The notes beneath the pieces were generated by a model. That model did no database searches, had not been told where the DNA came from, and worked only from the letters and a program-made list of their open reading frames with translations. A program made the translations under genes and the position numbers. A DNA stretch of 64,000 bases from Acuticoccus sp. I52.16.1 (lineage in GTDB: Bacteria > Pseudomonadota > Alphaproteobacteria > Rhizobiales > Amorphaceae): the NCBI RefSeq assembly GCF_022865125.1, contig NZ_CP094828.1, forward strand, positions 620,001 through 684,000, given 5' to 3'. Of the stretch, positions 30,658-38,580 are shown in pieces (within the stretch, counting starts at the first letter, position 1; each line of letters starts with the position of its first letter).

Positions 30658-30670
30658 GCGCGAAGTGCTC
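30656..30670 (-). repeat. Right inverted repeat of the IS630 element
   Basis: GAGCGCGAAGTGCTC ends just before the right TA target copy at 30671-30672 and pairs with the left repeat with two mismatches. It contains the end of the transposase stop codon. Confidence 0.88.
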
Positions 30671-30675
30671 TAGGG

Positions 30676-32181
30676 TTAGCGGTAGGCCGCCTCGAGCGCG
30701 GCGGCGATGCGGTAAAGCATCATCTCCGACAGGTGCGCCCCGGTCAGCATCGCGCCCACCGGCCGGCCGTCGGCGAGCGGCCCCACCGGCACCGAGATCG
30801 ACGGGTGGCCCGTCGCACAGAAGGGTGCGGTGTTGGCCGTCATCGCGAACGCGGAGGTGACGATCTGCTCGCGCGTCGCATCCGGCCCCGGCAGCGGGGT
30901 GGCGGCGATGGCGGTCGCCGGCATCAGCAGCGCGTCGCAGCGGGTCAGCGCCGCGTCGTAGGCCGCGGTCAGGGCGCGGTTGAGGTTCTGCGCCTTGCCG
31001 TAATAGCGGCCGTTGTGACGGCTCGCCATGTAATGGCCCATCAGGATGCCGAGCTTCAGCGTTTCGGACAGTTCGTCCGCCCGCCCGCGCCAGCGGCCGT
31101 GCGCGTCGAGCTGGCTTTCCAGGTACACGCCCTTGGCGTTGGTGCCGTAGGCGTTGTCCTGCATCATCAGCCGCGTCGCGCCTTCCAGGAAGATCGGCGT
31201 CCAGATCGCGTTGCCGTGCGCATGCATCGGGATCGGCATCTCGACGATGCGGGCCCCGGCCCGGCCGAGCCGCTCGGCCGCGGCGTGCACCGCATCGTTG
31301 ACCGCCGCCTCCGCCCCCGGCCGGGTGAACCCTTCCGGCACGACGCCGATGGTGAGGCCGGCGACGCCGCGCGAGAGCGCCTGCGTGTAGGGCTCGGCCG
31401 GCGCCCCCTTCTGGCGCGGGTCGAGCCCGTCGGGCCCGGCCATCACCTCCAGCATCAACGCGTTGTCGGCGACGGTGCGCGTCATGGGACCGGTGTGGTC
31501 GATCGTCTGCTCGACCTGGAAGATGCCGGTGTAGGGGACGAGCCCGTGCGTCGGCTTCATGCCGACGATGCCGCAGAACGAGGCGGGGATGCGGATCGAG
31601 CCGCCCTGGTCGCCGCCGGTCGCCATGTCGACGATCCCGGCCGCCACCAGCGCCGCCGACCCGGATGACGAGCCACCGGCGTTGTAGCCGGGCACGGCCG
31701 GGTTCTCGACCCGATGCGGCCAGGAGGTATGGCTGCCGCCGGACGCGCAATAATACTCGCACTGCGCCTTGCCGAGGATGGTGGCCCCGGCATCCAGAAG
31801 CCGCGTGACGACCGTGGCGTCGATCTCCGGAACGTAGCCCGCCAGCACCGAGGCGCCGTTCGCCATCGCGACACCCGCGACGGCGGTATTGTCCTTGATG
31901 GCGACGGTCCTGCCGGCGAGCTTGCCGCGCTTGGCGCCCTTGATCTCCGACAGCGTCGCCCAGGCGCCGTAGGGGTTGTCCGCCGGCGCCGGGCGGCGGC
32001 CGGGGGTGCGCGGGTAGCGCACCGGGGGCAGCGGCTCGGCCATCGCCGCCACCTGCTCGTAGGCGTCGAACAGCCCCTGCATCAGGCCGTGGAACGAGGC
32101 GGCGTCGGCCGGCGACAGGTTGAGACCGAGTTCGGCGCCCGCTTCCGCGACCGCGCCGGCGTCGGGGCGCTGGATCGCCAC
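30676..32181 (-). CDS. Amidase-signature family amidase (free copy)
   Basis: The 501-residue enzyme has the complete Ser-cisSer-Lys machinery of the amidase signature family: Lys96 in RTVAIKDNT, the cis-Ser loop [14 protein letters not shown] (169-182) and nucleophile Ser195 in [21 protein letters not shown]. It therefore hydrolyses a carboxamide to acid and ammonia, probably in the cytoplasm, since no signal peptide is seen. It starts with GTG one base after the fused ATPase-amidase gene, of which the amidase half is a paralogue. It is the last gene of the amide-transport block. The substrate is unknown. Confidence 0.93.
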   Translation of the reverse strand: MAIQRPDAGAVAEAGAELGLNLSPADAASFHGLMQGLFDAYEQVAAMAEPLPPVRYPRTPGRRPAPADNPYGAWATLSEIKGAKRGKLAGRTVAIKDNTAVAGVAMANGASVLAGYVPEIDATVVTRLLDAGATILGKAQCEYYCASGGSHTSWPHRVENPAVPGYNAGGSSSGSAALVAAGIVDMATGGDQGGSIRIPASFCGIVGMKPTHGLVPYTGIFQVEQTIDHTGPMTRTVADNALMLEVMAGPDGLDPRQKGAPAEPYTQALSRGVAGLTIGVVPEGFTRPGAEAAVNDAVHAAAERLGRAGARIVEMPIPMHAHGNAIWTPIFLEGATRLMMQDNAYGTNAKGVYLESQLDAHGRWRGRADELSETLKLGILMGHYMASRHNGRYYGKAQNLNRALTAAYDAALTRCDALLMPATAIAATPLPGPDATREQIVTSAFAMTANTAPFCATGHPSISVPVGPLADGRPVGAMLTGAHLSEMMLYRIAAALEAAYR

Positions 32182-32182
32182 G

Positions 32183-34570
32183 TTACATCCGCGTCCAGTC
32201 GCCGGCCGCCTCGAAGGCGGCGGCGGCCTGGTAGATCGTCGATTCGCCCCAGTGCTTGGCCGTGAGCATCATGCCCACCGGCAGTTCGTCGACCATGCCG
32301 CAGGGGATCGACATCGACGGGTGGCCCGTGACGTCGAACGGGGCAGTGTTCTCGATCATCTCGAACGCGCGCTGGACGACGAGGGCGAGCGGGGCGTCCG
32401 CCGGCGGGATCGGCGGGGCGCGCATCGGCGTCGTCGGCATGACGAGGATGTCGTAGCTCGCCAGCATGTTGTCGTACGCCTTGCGCAGGTTGCGCGCCTG
32501 GTTCTGCGCCTTGGCGTAGTAGTGCCCGCGGTGGAAGCGCTGGAAGTACTCGCCGACGAACATGGTGATCTTCAGCGGGTCGGCGAGCTCGTCCGCGCGG
32601 GACCGCCAGTTGGCGTGGTAGTCGAGCAGGCTCGTGGTGTGGAGGCCCTTCCAGCCCGTCCCCATGCCGTTGCCGCGCATCATCTGGTTGGTGCCGCCCT
32701 CGGCCGCGATGGGGAGCCACACCGCCATCGCCGTCGCGTGCCAGGGGATCGACACTTCGTCCACCGTGGCGCCCATCTGGCGGTAGAGTTCGGCCGCCTT
32801 GCGCACCGAGGCGTCGACCACCTCCTCCGATTCGGGCCGGCCGAAGCCCTCGCGCACCAGCGCGATCCGCAGGCCCCGCACGCCCTTGTTGAGCGCTTCG
32901 GTGTAAGCGTCGGTCTTGGGCGCGTACTGGCGTGGGTCGAGGCCGTCCTTTCCGGCGATCACCTCCAGGCACAGCGCGTTGTCGTAGACGTTCTGGGTCA
33001 TCGGGCCGGTGTGGTCGATCGTCGTCTCGATCGGCATCACGCCGGAGTATGGCACCAGCCCGTGCGTCGCCTTCATGCCGTAGATGCCGCAGAAGGACGC
33101 CGGCATTCGGATCGACCCGCCCTGATCGCCGCCGATGGCGATGTCCACCTCGCCGGCCGCGACCAGCGCGCCCGACCCCGACGACGAGCCGCCGGTGGTG
33201 TGGCCGAGCTTGCGCGGGTTCTGCACCGGGCCGGTGGCGTTGGTGTGACTGCCGCCGGAGAAGCAGAAATACTCGCAGTGCGCCTTGCCCTTGATGACGG
33301 CGCCCGCATCGAGGAGCCGCGTCACCACCGTCGCGTCGACGTCCGGCACGTAGCCCTTCAGCGTGGAGGCGCCGTTCATCATCGGCACGCCGGCAAGGCA
33401 GATGTTGTCCTTCAGCGCGATGGTCCTGCCGGCGAGCGGCCCGCGCGGGGCACCTTTGATGTCGGTCTTCACGTACCAGGCGTTGTAGGGGTTTTCTTCG
33501 GCGGGCGGGCGGTAGCCGGAGGTGCGCGGATAGGCGACCTCGGGCAGGTTATCCGGCATCGCGTCGAGCGCGTCATAGTGCTTGATGGAGGCTTCCATCA
33601 GGCCCATGAACTCGCGGATCCGCTCGTCGGAGAGGTGCATGCCGAAGTCCTCGGTGATGGACTTCATCTGCGCGAACGAGGGGCGTTGGACGGTCATGCG
33701 GGCGAGCCTTTGAACGGGGTCGTGCCGGGCGAAGAGGTCGGCGGCGGGCGCGGTGGCGCCGTTGGTCTTCGGTGCGGGGGCGGCCTTGGGCGCGGCTTTG
33801 GCGCTGCCGCCCTTGGCGTTGAGGCCGGTGAATTCGGCGATCAGCGGCGCGTCCTTGTAGTCCGCCCGGTCGATCACGCCGGCGACCTGGCCCTTGCCCA
33901 GCAGCACCAGCTTGTCCGACAGGTCGGTGATGAACTCGAGGTTCTGCTCCACCAGCAGGATCGACAGCCCGCGCCGCTTGGCGAGCTCGCTCAGCTTGTC
34001 CTCGATCATGTCGACGATGGAGGGCTGGATGCCCTCGGTCGGCTCGTCCAGCAGGACGAGCTGCGGGTCGGAGACGAGGCAGCGGGCGAGCGCGAGCAGC
34101 TGCTGCTCGCCGCCCGACAGCGCGCCGCCCGGCCGGTCGAGCAGGCGTTCCAGCTGCGGGAACTCGGCGAGCATCGCCTCGACGGCGGCCTCCTCGTCCT
34201 CCGCGCCGTGGGCGGCGATCCCCATCCGGAGATTGTCGCGCACGGAGAGCGTCGGGAAAATGCCGCGCCCCTGCGGCACGTAGCCGATGCCGAGGCGGGC
34301 GCGGGTGTGGCTCTTGTCGCGGGTGATGTCCATCCCGTCGAAGTGGATGGAGCCGCCGGTCGCCGGGACGAGGCCCATGAGCGTCTTCAGAAGGGTCGTC
34401 TTGCCCATGCCGTTGTGGCCGAGCACGCCGACGATCTCGCCTTCCCCCACCCACACGTCGACCCCGTGCAGCACCGGCACGCGGCCGTAGCCGGCGCGAA
34501 GGCCCTTCACGTGGAGCAGCGAGGACGACGCGCCGCTACGGCTCCGCGCCTCGGGCGCCAGCGCGGTCAA
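32183..34570 (-). CDS. Fused ABC transporter ATPase (LivF/UrtE type) and amidase
   Basis: One uninterrupted frame of 795 residues joins two enzymes. Residues 18-250 are a LivF/UrtE/FmdF-like ATPase: Walker A GHNGMGKTT (51-59), Q-loop GYVPQGRGIFP, signature LSGGEQQ (151-157), Walker B LVLLDEPTEG (171-180) and the LivF-typical SILLVEQNLEF. Residues 252-290 are an Ala/Lys/Pro linker. Residues 292-795 are a complete amidase: Lys387 in ALKDNI, cis-Ser loop GGSSSG (460-465) and nucleophile Ser486 in [13 protein letters not shown]. Translation starts at TTG overlapping the previous stop (TTGA). A methionine at the linker end (292, preceded by AAGG) could also start a separate amidase. Confidence 0.9.
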   Translation of the reverse strand: MTALAPEARSRSGASSSLLHVKGLRAGYGRVPVLHGVDVWVGEGEIVGVLGHNGMGKTTLLKTLMGLVPATGGSIHFDGMDITRDKSHTRARLGIGYVPQGRGIFPTLSVRDNLRMGIAAHGAEDEEAAVEAMLAEFPQLERLLDRPGGALSGGEQQLLALARCLVSDPQLVLLDEPTEGIQPSIVDMIEDKLSELAKRRGLSILLVEQNLEFITDLSDKLVLLGKGQVAGVIDRADYKDAPLIAEFTGLNAKGGSAKAAPKAAPAPKTNGATAPAADLFARHDPVQRLARMTVQRPSFAQMKSITEDFGMHLSDERIREFMGLMEASIKHYDALDAMPDNLPEVAYPRTSGYRPPAEENPYNAWYVKTDIKGAPRGPLAGRTIALKDNICLAGVPMMNGASTLKGYVPDVDATVVTRLLDAGAVIKGKAHCEYFCFSGGSHTNATGPVQNPRKLGHTTGGSSSGSGALVAAGEVDIAIGGDQGGSIRMPASFCGIYGMKATHGLVPYSGVMPIETTIDHTGPMTQNVYDNALCLEVIAGKDGLDPRQYAPKTDAYTEALNKGVRGLRIALVREGFGRPESEEVVDASVRKAAELYRQMGATVDEVSIPWHATAMAVWLPIAAEGGTNQMMRGNGMGTGWKGLHTTSLLDYHANWRSRADELADPLKITMFVGEYFQRFHRGHYYAKAQNQARNLRKAYDNMLASYDILVMPTTPMRAPPIPPADAPLALVVQRAFEMIENTAPFDVTGHPSMSIPCGMVDELPVGMMLTAKHWGESTIYQAAAAFEAAGDWTRM

Positions 34571-35295
34571 TGCTTGTGCCCCAGGTAGACGTCACGCACC
34601 GTCGGGTCGGCGGACACCTCGTCCATGGTCCCCTCGATCAGGATGGCACCGCGGTGGAAGACCGTCACCTTCTGCGCGATGGCGCGGATGAAGTTCATGT
34701 CGTGCTCCACGACGATCAGCGTCGCCGTCTCGTTGATGCTCTTGATGAGCTCGGCGGTGAACTCGGTCTCCTCGTCCGTCATGCCGGCGGCGGGCTCGTC
34801 GAGGAGCACCAGCCACGGCTCGGCGGAGACGACCATCGCCAGCTCGACCCATTGGCGCTGCCCGTGCGCCAGCGCCCCCACCTGCCGGCGGCGGATGTCG
34901 CCGAGGCGCACGCGCTCGATGGTCTCGGCGGTGAGGGCCTGGGCGCGCCGGTCGGCATGGAAGCGGCGGGAGGCGAGCCAGATGTTCTCCTCCACGCTGA
35001 GCGAGTCGAAGACGTTGGGAACCTGCGTCTTGATGCCGACGCCCAGCTCCGCCACCTCGTGCGGGTCGGCGCCGGTGGTGTCGACGTCGCGGATGGTGAC
35101 GGTGCCCTCGGTCGGCTTCAGCTGCCCCGTGAGGCACTTGAAGAAGGTCGACTTGCCGGCGCCGTTGGGGCCGATGAGGCAGCGCAGCTCCCCGGAGGCG
35201 AGGCGGAAGTCGACGCTCTCGTTCGCCACCACGCCGCCGAAGCGCATGGAAAGGTCGCGTGTCTCGAGGACGGTTTCGCGGCGCGTACGGGCCAT
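34567..35295 (-). CDS. ABC transporter ATPase, LivG/UrtD type
   Basis: The 242-residue cytoplasmic ATPase belongs to the branched-chain amino acid/urea/amide importer class. Motifs are LSMRFGGVVANESVDF, Walker A GPNGAGKST, the Q-loop region GVGIKTQVPNVFDSLSVEEN, the signature position LAHGQRQWVELAM (GQ replacing GG, as in UrtD relatives), Walker B WLVLLDEPAAGM and the His switch IVVEHDMNFIRAIA. It would pair with the ATPase half of the fused protein. The ATG lies 4 nt after the permease stop; its own stop overlaps the next start. Confidence 0.93.
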   Translation of the reverse strand: MARTRRETVLETRDLSMRFGGVVANESVDFRLASGELRCLIGPNGAGKSTFFKCLTGQLKPTEGTVTIRDVDTTGADPHEVAELGVGIKTQVPNVFDSLSVEENIWLASRRFHADRRAQALTAETIERVRLGDIRRRQVGALAHGQRQWVELAMVVSAEPWLVLLDEPAAGMTDEETEFTAELIKSINETATLIVVEHDMNFIRAIAQKVTVFHRGAILIEGTMDEVSADPTVRDVYLGHKH

Positions 35296-35299
35296 CACA

Positions 35300-36349
35300 T
35301 CACTCCGCCGGTTGCACGCTGCGGCGCGCCCCGCCGCGCGCCCGGCGCCGCGCGGCACGGCCGGAGCGGCGGGTCCAGCGCCGGCCGGCCAGCTCGATCA
35401 CCGTCGGCACCACGCCCTTGGGCAAGAGGAGCACGAAGCCGATCAGCACCAGGCCGAGCACCATGTTGGCGTTGACGGTCTGCTGCGTGCCGAGCTTGGA
35501 CGTCAGCCAGAAGATGCCGAACGCGCCCAGGATCGGGCCGATCAGCGTGCCGCGACCGCCGACGATGACCCAGATGATCACCTGCGCCGCATAGGAGAGG
35601 CTGAAGAGATCCGGCGTCACGCGGCCGATGCCGTTGGCCATCAGCACCCCCGCGAGGCCGGCGAGCCCGCCGCCGATGGCGAAGAGGCCGAGCTTGTAGA
35701 CGCGCGTGTCGTAGCCGAGCAGCTCGGCCCGCGTCTCGTTCTCGCGGATCGCGACGCAGACGCGGCCGAAGTGCGTGCGCGTCAGCCAGATGCAGCCGAA
35801 ATAGGCGAGGATCAGCGCGCCCATCGCCACATAGAAGAGATGCTGCGGGAACAGCATCGCCCCCGACCACGGCACCTGCAACGGCGGCGCGGAGGTGCCG
35901 TTGAAGCCGCCCAGCAGCGCGGTGCCGATCTTGTACTCGGGTCCCGAGGTGCGGCGGATCAGGTTGAAGAGGATCAGCGTCACCGTCAGCGTGATGACGC
36001 CGAGGTAGACGTCGCTGATGCGACCCCAGAACATGAAGTAGCCCAGGATCGCCGCCGCGAGTGCCGCCACCAGGATCGCGACGATCACCGCGCCGGTGGT
36101 GTCGCCGAAGTTCTGGGCGGCGACGGCGTAGGCGTAGGCGCCGAGGCCGAAGAACGTCGTCTGCCCGAAGCACAGGATGCCGCCGTAGCCCCAGACGAGG
36201 CCGAGCGAGAGCGCCAGTACCGCGAGCGCGATCGCCGTCGTGAGGTTGATGATGGTGAAGAGCTGGAGCACCTGCGGCGCCCCGAACATGAAGACGAGGC
36301 CGATGACCCCGACGGCGATCAGCCGCCCTTTGTCGGACCAGCGGTTCAC
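35300..36349 (-). CDS. ABC transporter permease, LivM/UrtC type
   Basis: The 349-residue membrane protein has eight to ten helices and the LivM-class segments GLVWGYGGILCFGQTTFFGL, VYLGVITLTVTLILFNLIRR, CVAIRENETRAELLGYDTRV (the cytoplasmic EAA-like loop contacting the ATPase) and GGRGTLIGPILGAFGIFW. The C terminus is strongly basic (about 325-349). The GTG start overlaps the stop of the preceding permease gene (GTGA). Together with the LivH-type partner it forms the channel of the amide importer. Confidence 0.92.
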   Translation of the reverse strand: MNRWSDKGRLIAVGVIGLVFMFGAPQVLQLFTIINLTTAIALAVLALSLGLVWGYGGILCFGQTTFFGLGAYAYAVAAQNFGDTTGAVIVAILVAALAAAILGYFMFWGRISDVYLGVITLTVTLILFNLIRRTSGPEYKIGTALLGGFNGTSAPPLQVPWSGAMLFPQHLFYVAMGALILAYFGCIWLTRTHFGRVCVAIRENETRAELLGYDTRVYKLGLFAIGGGLAGLAGVLMANGIGRVTPDLFSLSYAAQVIIWVIVGGRGTLIGPILGAFGIFWLTSKLGTQQTVNANMVLGLVLIGFVLLLPKGVVPTVIELAGRRWTRRSGRAARRRARGGARRSVQPAE

Positions 36350-37215
36350 AGGCTGCGCCGGAAGAAGCGGCCGGTGATGCCGGTGGGGAGGAGCCGCAAC
36401 AGGATGATCGCGGCGACGAGCAGTGCCACCTCGCCCACCGTGGGGCCGGTGATGAAGGTGATGACCTGGTTGATGAAGCCGAGCAGCGCCGCGGCAGAGG
36501 CCGTGCCCGCCAGCATCGCCGCCCCGCCGGATATGACGGTGATGAACGCCTTGGCGATGTAGGCCGCGCCGATGGTCGGCACCACACCGGTGATCGGCGC
36601 CAGCAGCGCGCCGGCCAGCCCCGCGACGGCCGAGCCGAGCCCGAAGGTGATCATGTAGATGGTCGACGTCGACACGCCGAGCGCGGCCGCCATGTCCGGC
36701 CGCTGCATGGTGCCGCGCGCCAGGAGGCCGAGCTTGGTGAACTTCATCACCGCGAAGACGATCGCGAACAGGATGATCGTGAAGACGATAAGGAGGAGTT
36801 CGTAGCCGGACGTGTAGAACTCGCCGATGTGCAGCGCGCCGACCGGGGGCGACACGGTGGTCGACGTGGTGGGGCCGAAGATCGTCGTCACCAGGCCGAT
36901 GAGGAAGAGCGACAGGCCCCAGGTGGCGAGCAGCGTGTCGATCATGCGCCCGTAGAGGAAGCGGATCAGCACCCGCTCGACGATCACGCCGATGAGGCCG
37001 ACCACCACAGGCGCCAGCACCAGCATGGCGAGCCACAGGTTGACGCCCGCGTTGGTGGCGACGACGACGGTGTAGCCGCCGAGCATCAGGAACTCGCCGT
37101 GTGCGAGGTTGATGACGCGCATCATCCCGAAGATGATCGCGAGGCCGAGGCCGATGAGCGCGAGGTTCGCTATCCCGTAGGCGACCTGCAGGACGATGAC
37201 GGCGGCGTAGTCCAC
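36346..37215 (-). CDS. ABC transporter permease, LivH/UrtB type
   Basis: The 289-residue membrane protein carries the LivH-class opening LIGLGLAIIFGMMRVINLAH followed by GEFLMLGGY, a segment common to all members. Downstream are VIVERVLIRFLYGRMIDTLL and the ATPase-contact loop TMQRPDMAAALGVSTSTIYM, and VISGGAAMLAGTASAAALLG. It starts with GTG 82 nt after the binding-protein stop and overlaps the next permease by 4 nt. Confidence 0.92.
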   Translation of the reverse strand: MDYAAVIVLQVAYGIANLALIGLGLAIIFGMMRVINLAHGEFLMLGGYTVVVATNAGVNLWLAMLVLAPVVVGLIGVIVERVLIRFLYGRMIDTLLATWGLSLFLIGLVTTIFGPTTSTTVSPPVGALHIGEFYTSGYELLLIVFTIILFAIVFAVMKFTKLGLLARGTMQRPDMAAALGVSTSTIYMITFGLGSAVAGLAGALLAPITGVVPTIGAAYIAKAFITVISGGAAMLAGTASAAALLGFINQVITFITGPTVGEVALLVAAIILLRLLPTGITGRFFRRSL

Positions 37216-37297
37216 CCGGTTCTCCGTGACGCGGAAGCGGTGCGGCGGCAGGACGCCGCCGCAGAGGACGACGGCCCGAGGGCCGCCGGAGGCGCGG

Positions 37298-38551
37298 TTA
37301 CTCGATGCCGGCCGCGGCGAGGCCGTTCTCGAAATAGAAGGTCGACTGGTTGGGGTTCTCGTCGAGATCGCAGACGAGCAGCGTGTCCGCCGGCGGCTGG
37401 TTCTCGAACTCCTCGATGATCTCGATCTTCTGGTTCTTGATCTCGCCGATGTAGACGTTCTGCAGCGCGTGGTTCGTCTTCGGCTCGATCGTCACCGTGC
37501 CGGACGGGCCGGCGTAGCCGACCGGGCTGCGCAGCGCCTCGATCACAGCGGTGCGGTCCTTGGTGCCGGCCTTCTTCACCGCCTCGGCCCACAACATGAC
37601 GCCCTCGTAGGAGCGGGCGGTCGCCTCGCCGATATAGGGGATCTCCTCGGAGGAGGACGCGCGCAGCTTCTCGACGAACTCGGCGTTGGCGGGCGTGTCG
37701 ATCTCCTCGAAGTAGGCGTAGGCGAGGAGCATCCCCTCCGCCGCCTCGGGCGAGACGAGGAGGTGCTCACCGCCGAGCGCGAACGTCGTCGAGGCGAGCG
37801 GGATCTGCGTCGTCAGGCCCGCGGAGGCATACTGGCGGTAGAACGAGATGTGCGCCGCGCCGACGAGGGCCGACATAACGAAGTCCGGCTTGGCCGCCTG
37901 GATCTTCTGGATCGACGGGCCGAAGTTGGAGACGTCCAGCGGGAAGAACTCGATGTCGACCGTCTCGCCGCCGTTGTCCTCGACGTACTTTTTCACCCAC
38001 TGGGCGGTGATCTGGCCGTAGTTGTAGTCGGCCGCGACGACGTAGACCTTCGGGCCGAACTTCTCCATCGCGTAGGGGACGAGCTTTTCGACCGTCTGCG
38101 CCGGGGTGGAGCCGGTGCAGAAGTTGTTCATGTCGCACACCCCGCCCTCGTAGAGCGTGTTGTAGAAGTAGAGCGACTGGTAGCGGTTGAGGAGCGGACG
38201 GATCGCCTCGCGCGAAGCGGAGGTGATGCCGGCGTGGACGACGTCGGCCCGGTCGCCGGCCGCGGCCTGGGTGGCGAACTGGGTGTAGAACTGGATCGTC
38301 GTCTGCGGATCGTAGGAGATCAGCTCGATCTCCGCGCCGTTGAGGCCGCCGGCGGCATTCAGCTCGTCGACCGCCATCTTGGTCGCCGCCAGCATCGGCC
38401 GGCCGAGCAGGTCGAGCCCGCCGGACTGGTCGAGGATCGCCGCGAGCTTGATGGTGTCGTTGGCGGCAGCGCGGCCGACGATGCCGGGGGCGGCCAGCAC
38501 CAGCGATGCGGCGGATGCGCTCTTGAGAAGAGTGCGGCGGTTGATCGTCAT
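37298..38551 (-). CDS. ABC transporter substrate-binding protein, urea/short-chain amide type
   Basis: The 417-residue receptor has a twin-arginine-type leader (MTINRRTLLKSASAASLVLA, cleavage near GRAAA). It then has a type I periplasmic-binding fold close to UrtA/FmdD: IKLAAILDQSGGLDLLGRPM, INPQ-like ELISYDPQTTIQFYTQFATQ, LYFYNTLYEGGVCDMNNFCT, VYVVAADYNYGQITAQWVKK and TRSYEGVMLWAEAVKKAG-like text. The TLYEGGVC stretch resembles the urea and amide receptors more than the leucine receptors. It begins the transporter genes, 29 nt after the SPFH gene. The two amidases downstream favour an amide ligand. Confidence 0.92.
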   Translation of the reverse strand: MTINRRTLLKSASAASLVLAAPGIVGRAAANDTIKLAAILDQSGGLDLLGRPMLAATKMAVDELNAAGGLNGAEIELISYDPQTTIQFYTQFATQAAAGDRADVVHAGITSASREAIRPLLNRYQSLYFYNTLYEGGVCDMNNFCTGSTPAQTVEKLVPYAMEKFGPKVYVVAADYNYGQITAQWVKKYVEDNGGETVDIEFFPLDVSNFGPSIQKIQAAKPDFVMSALVGAAHISFYRQYASAGLTTQIPLASTTFALGGEHLLVSPEAAEGMLLAYAYFEEIDTPANAEFVEKLRASSSEEIPYIGEATARSYEGVMLWAEAVKKAGTKDRTAVIEALRSPVGYAGPSGTVTIEPKTNHALQNVYIGEIKNQKIEIIEEFENQPPADTLLVCDLDENPNQSTFYFENGLAAAGIE

Positions 38552-38580
38552 CGGAAGTCCCCCTCTGGGTGCGGCGTCGC

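Larger units (their letters stand above)
29618..30670 (+). mobile_element. IS630-family insertion sequence, complete
   Basis: The element is 1053 bp, bounded by imperfect 15-bp inverted repeats and flanked on both sides by TA, each inside a CTAG (29615-29618 and 30670-30673). TA duplication in CTAG is characteristic of IS630. It holds one transposase split over two frames by an A7 run. It sits between the convergent YeiH and amidase genes, whose stop codons would lie only about 2 nt apart without it, and it interrupts neither. All catalytic motifs are present, so it may be active. Confidence 0.92.
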
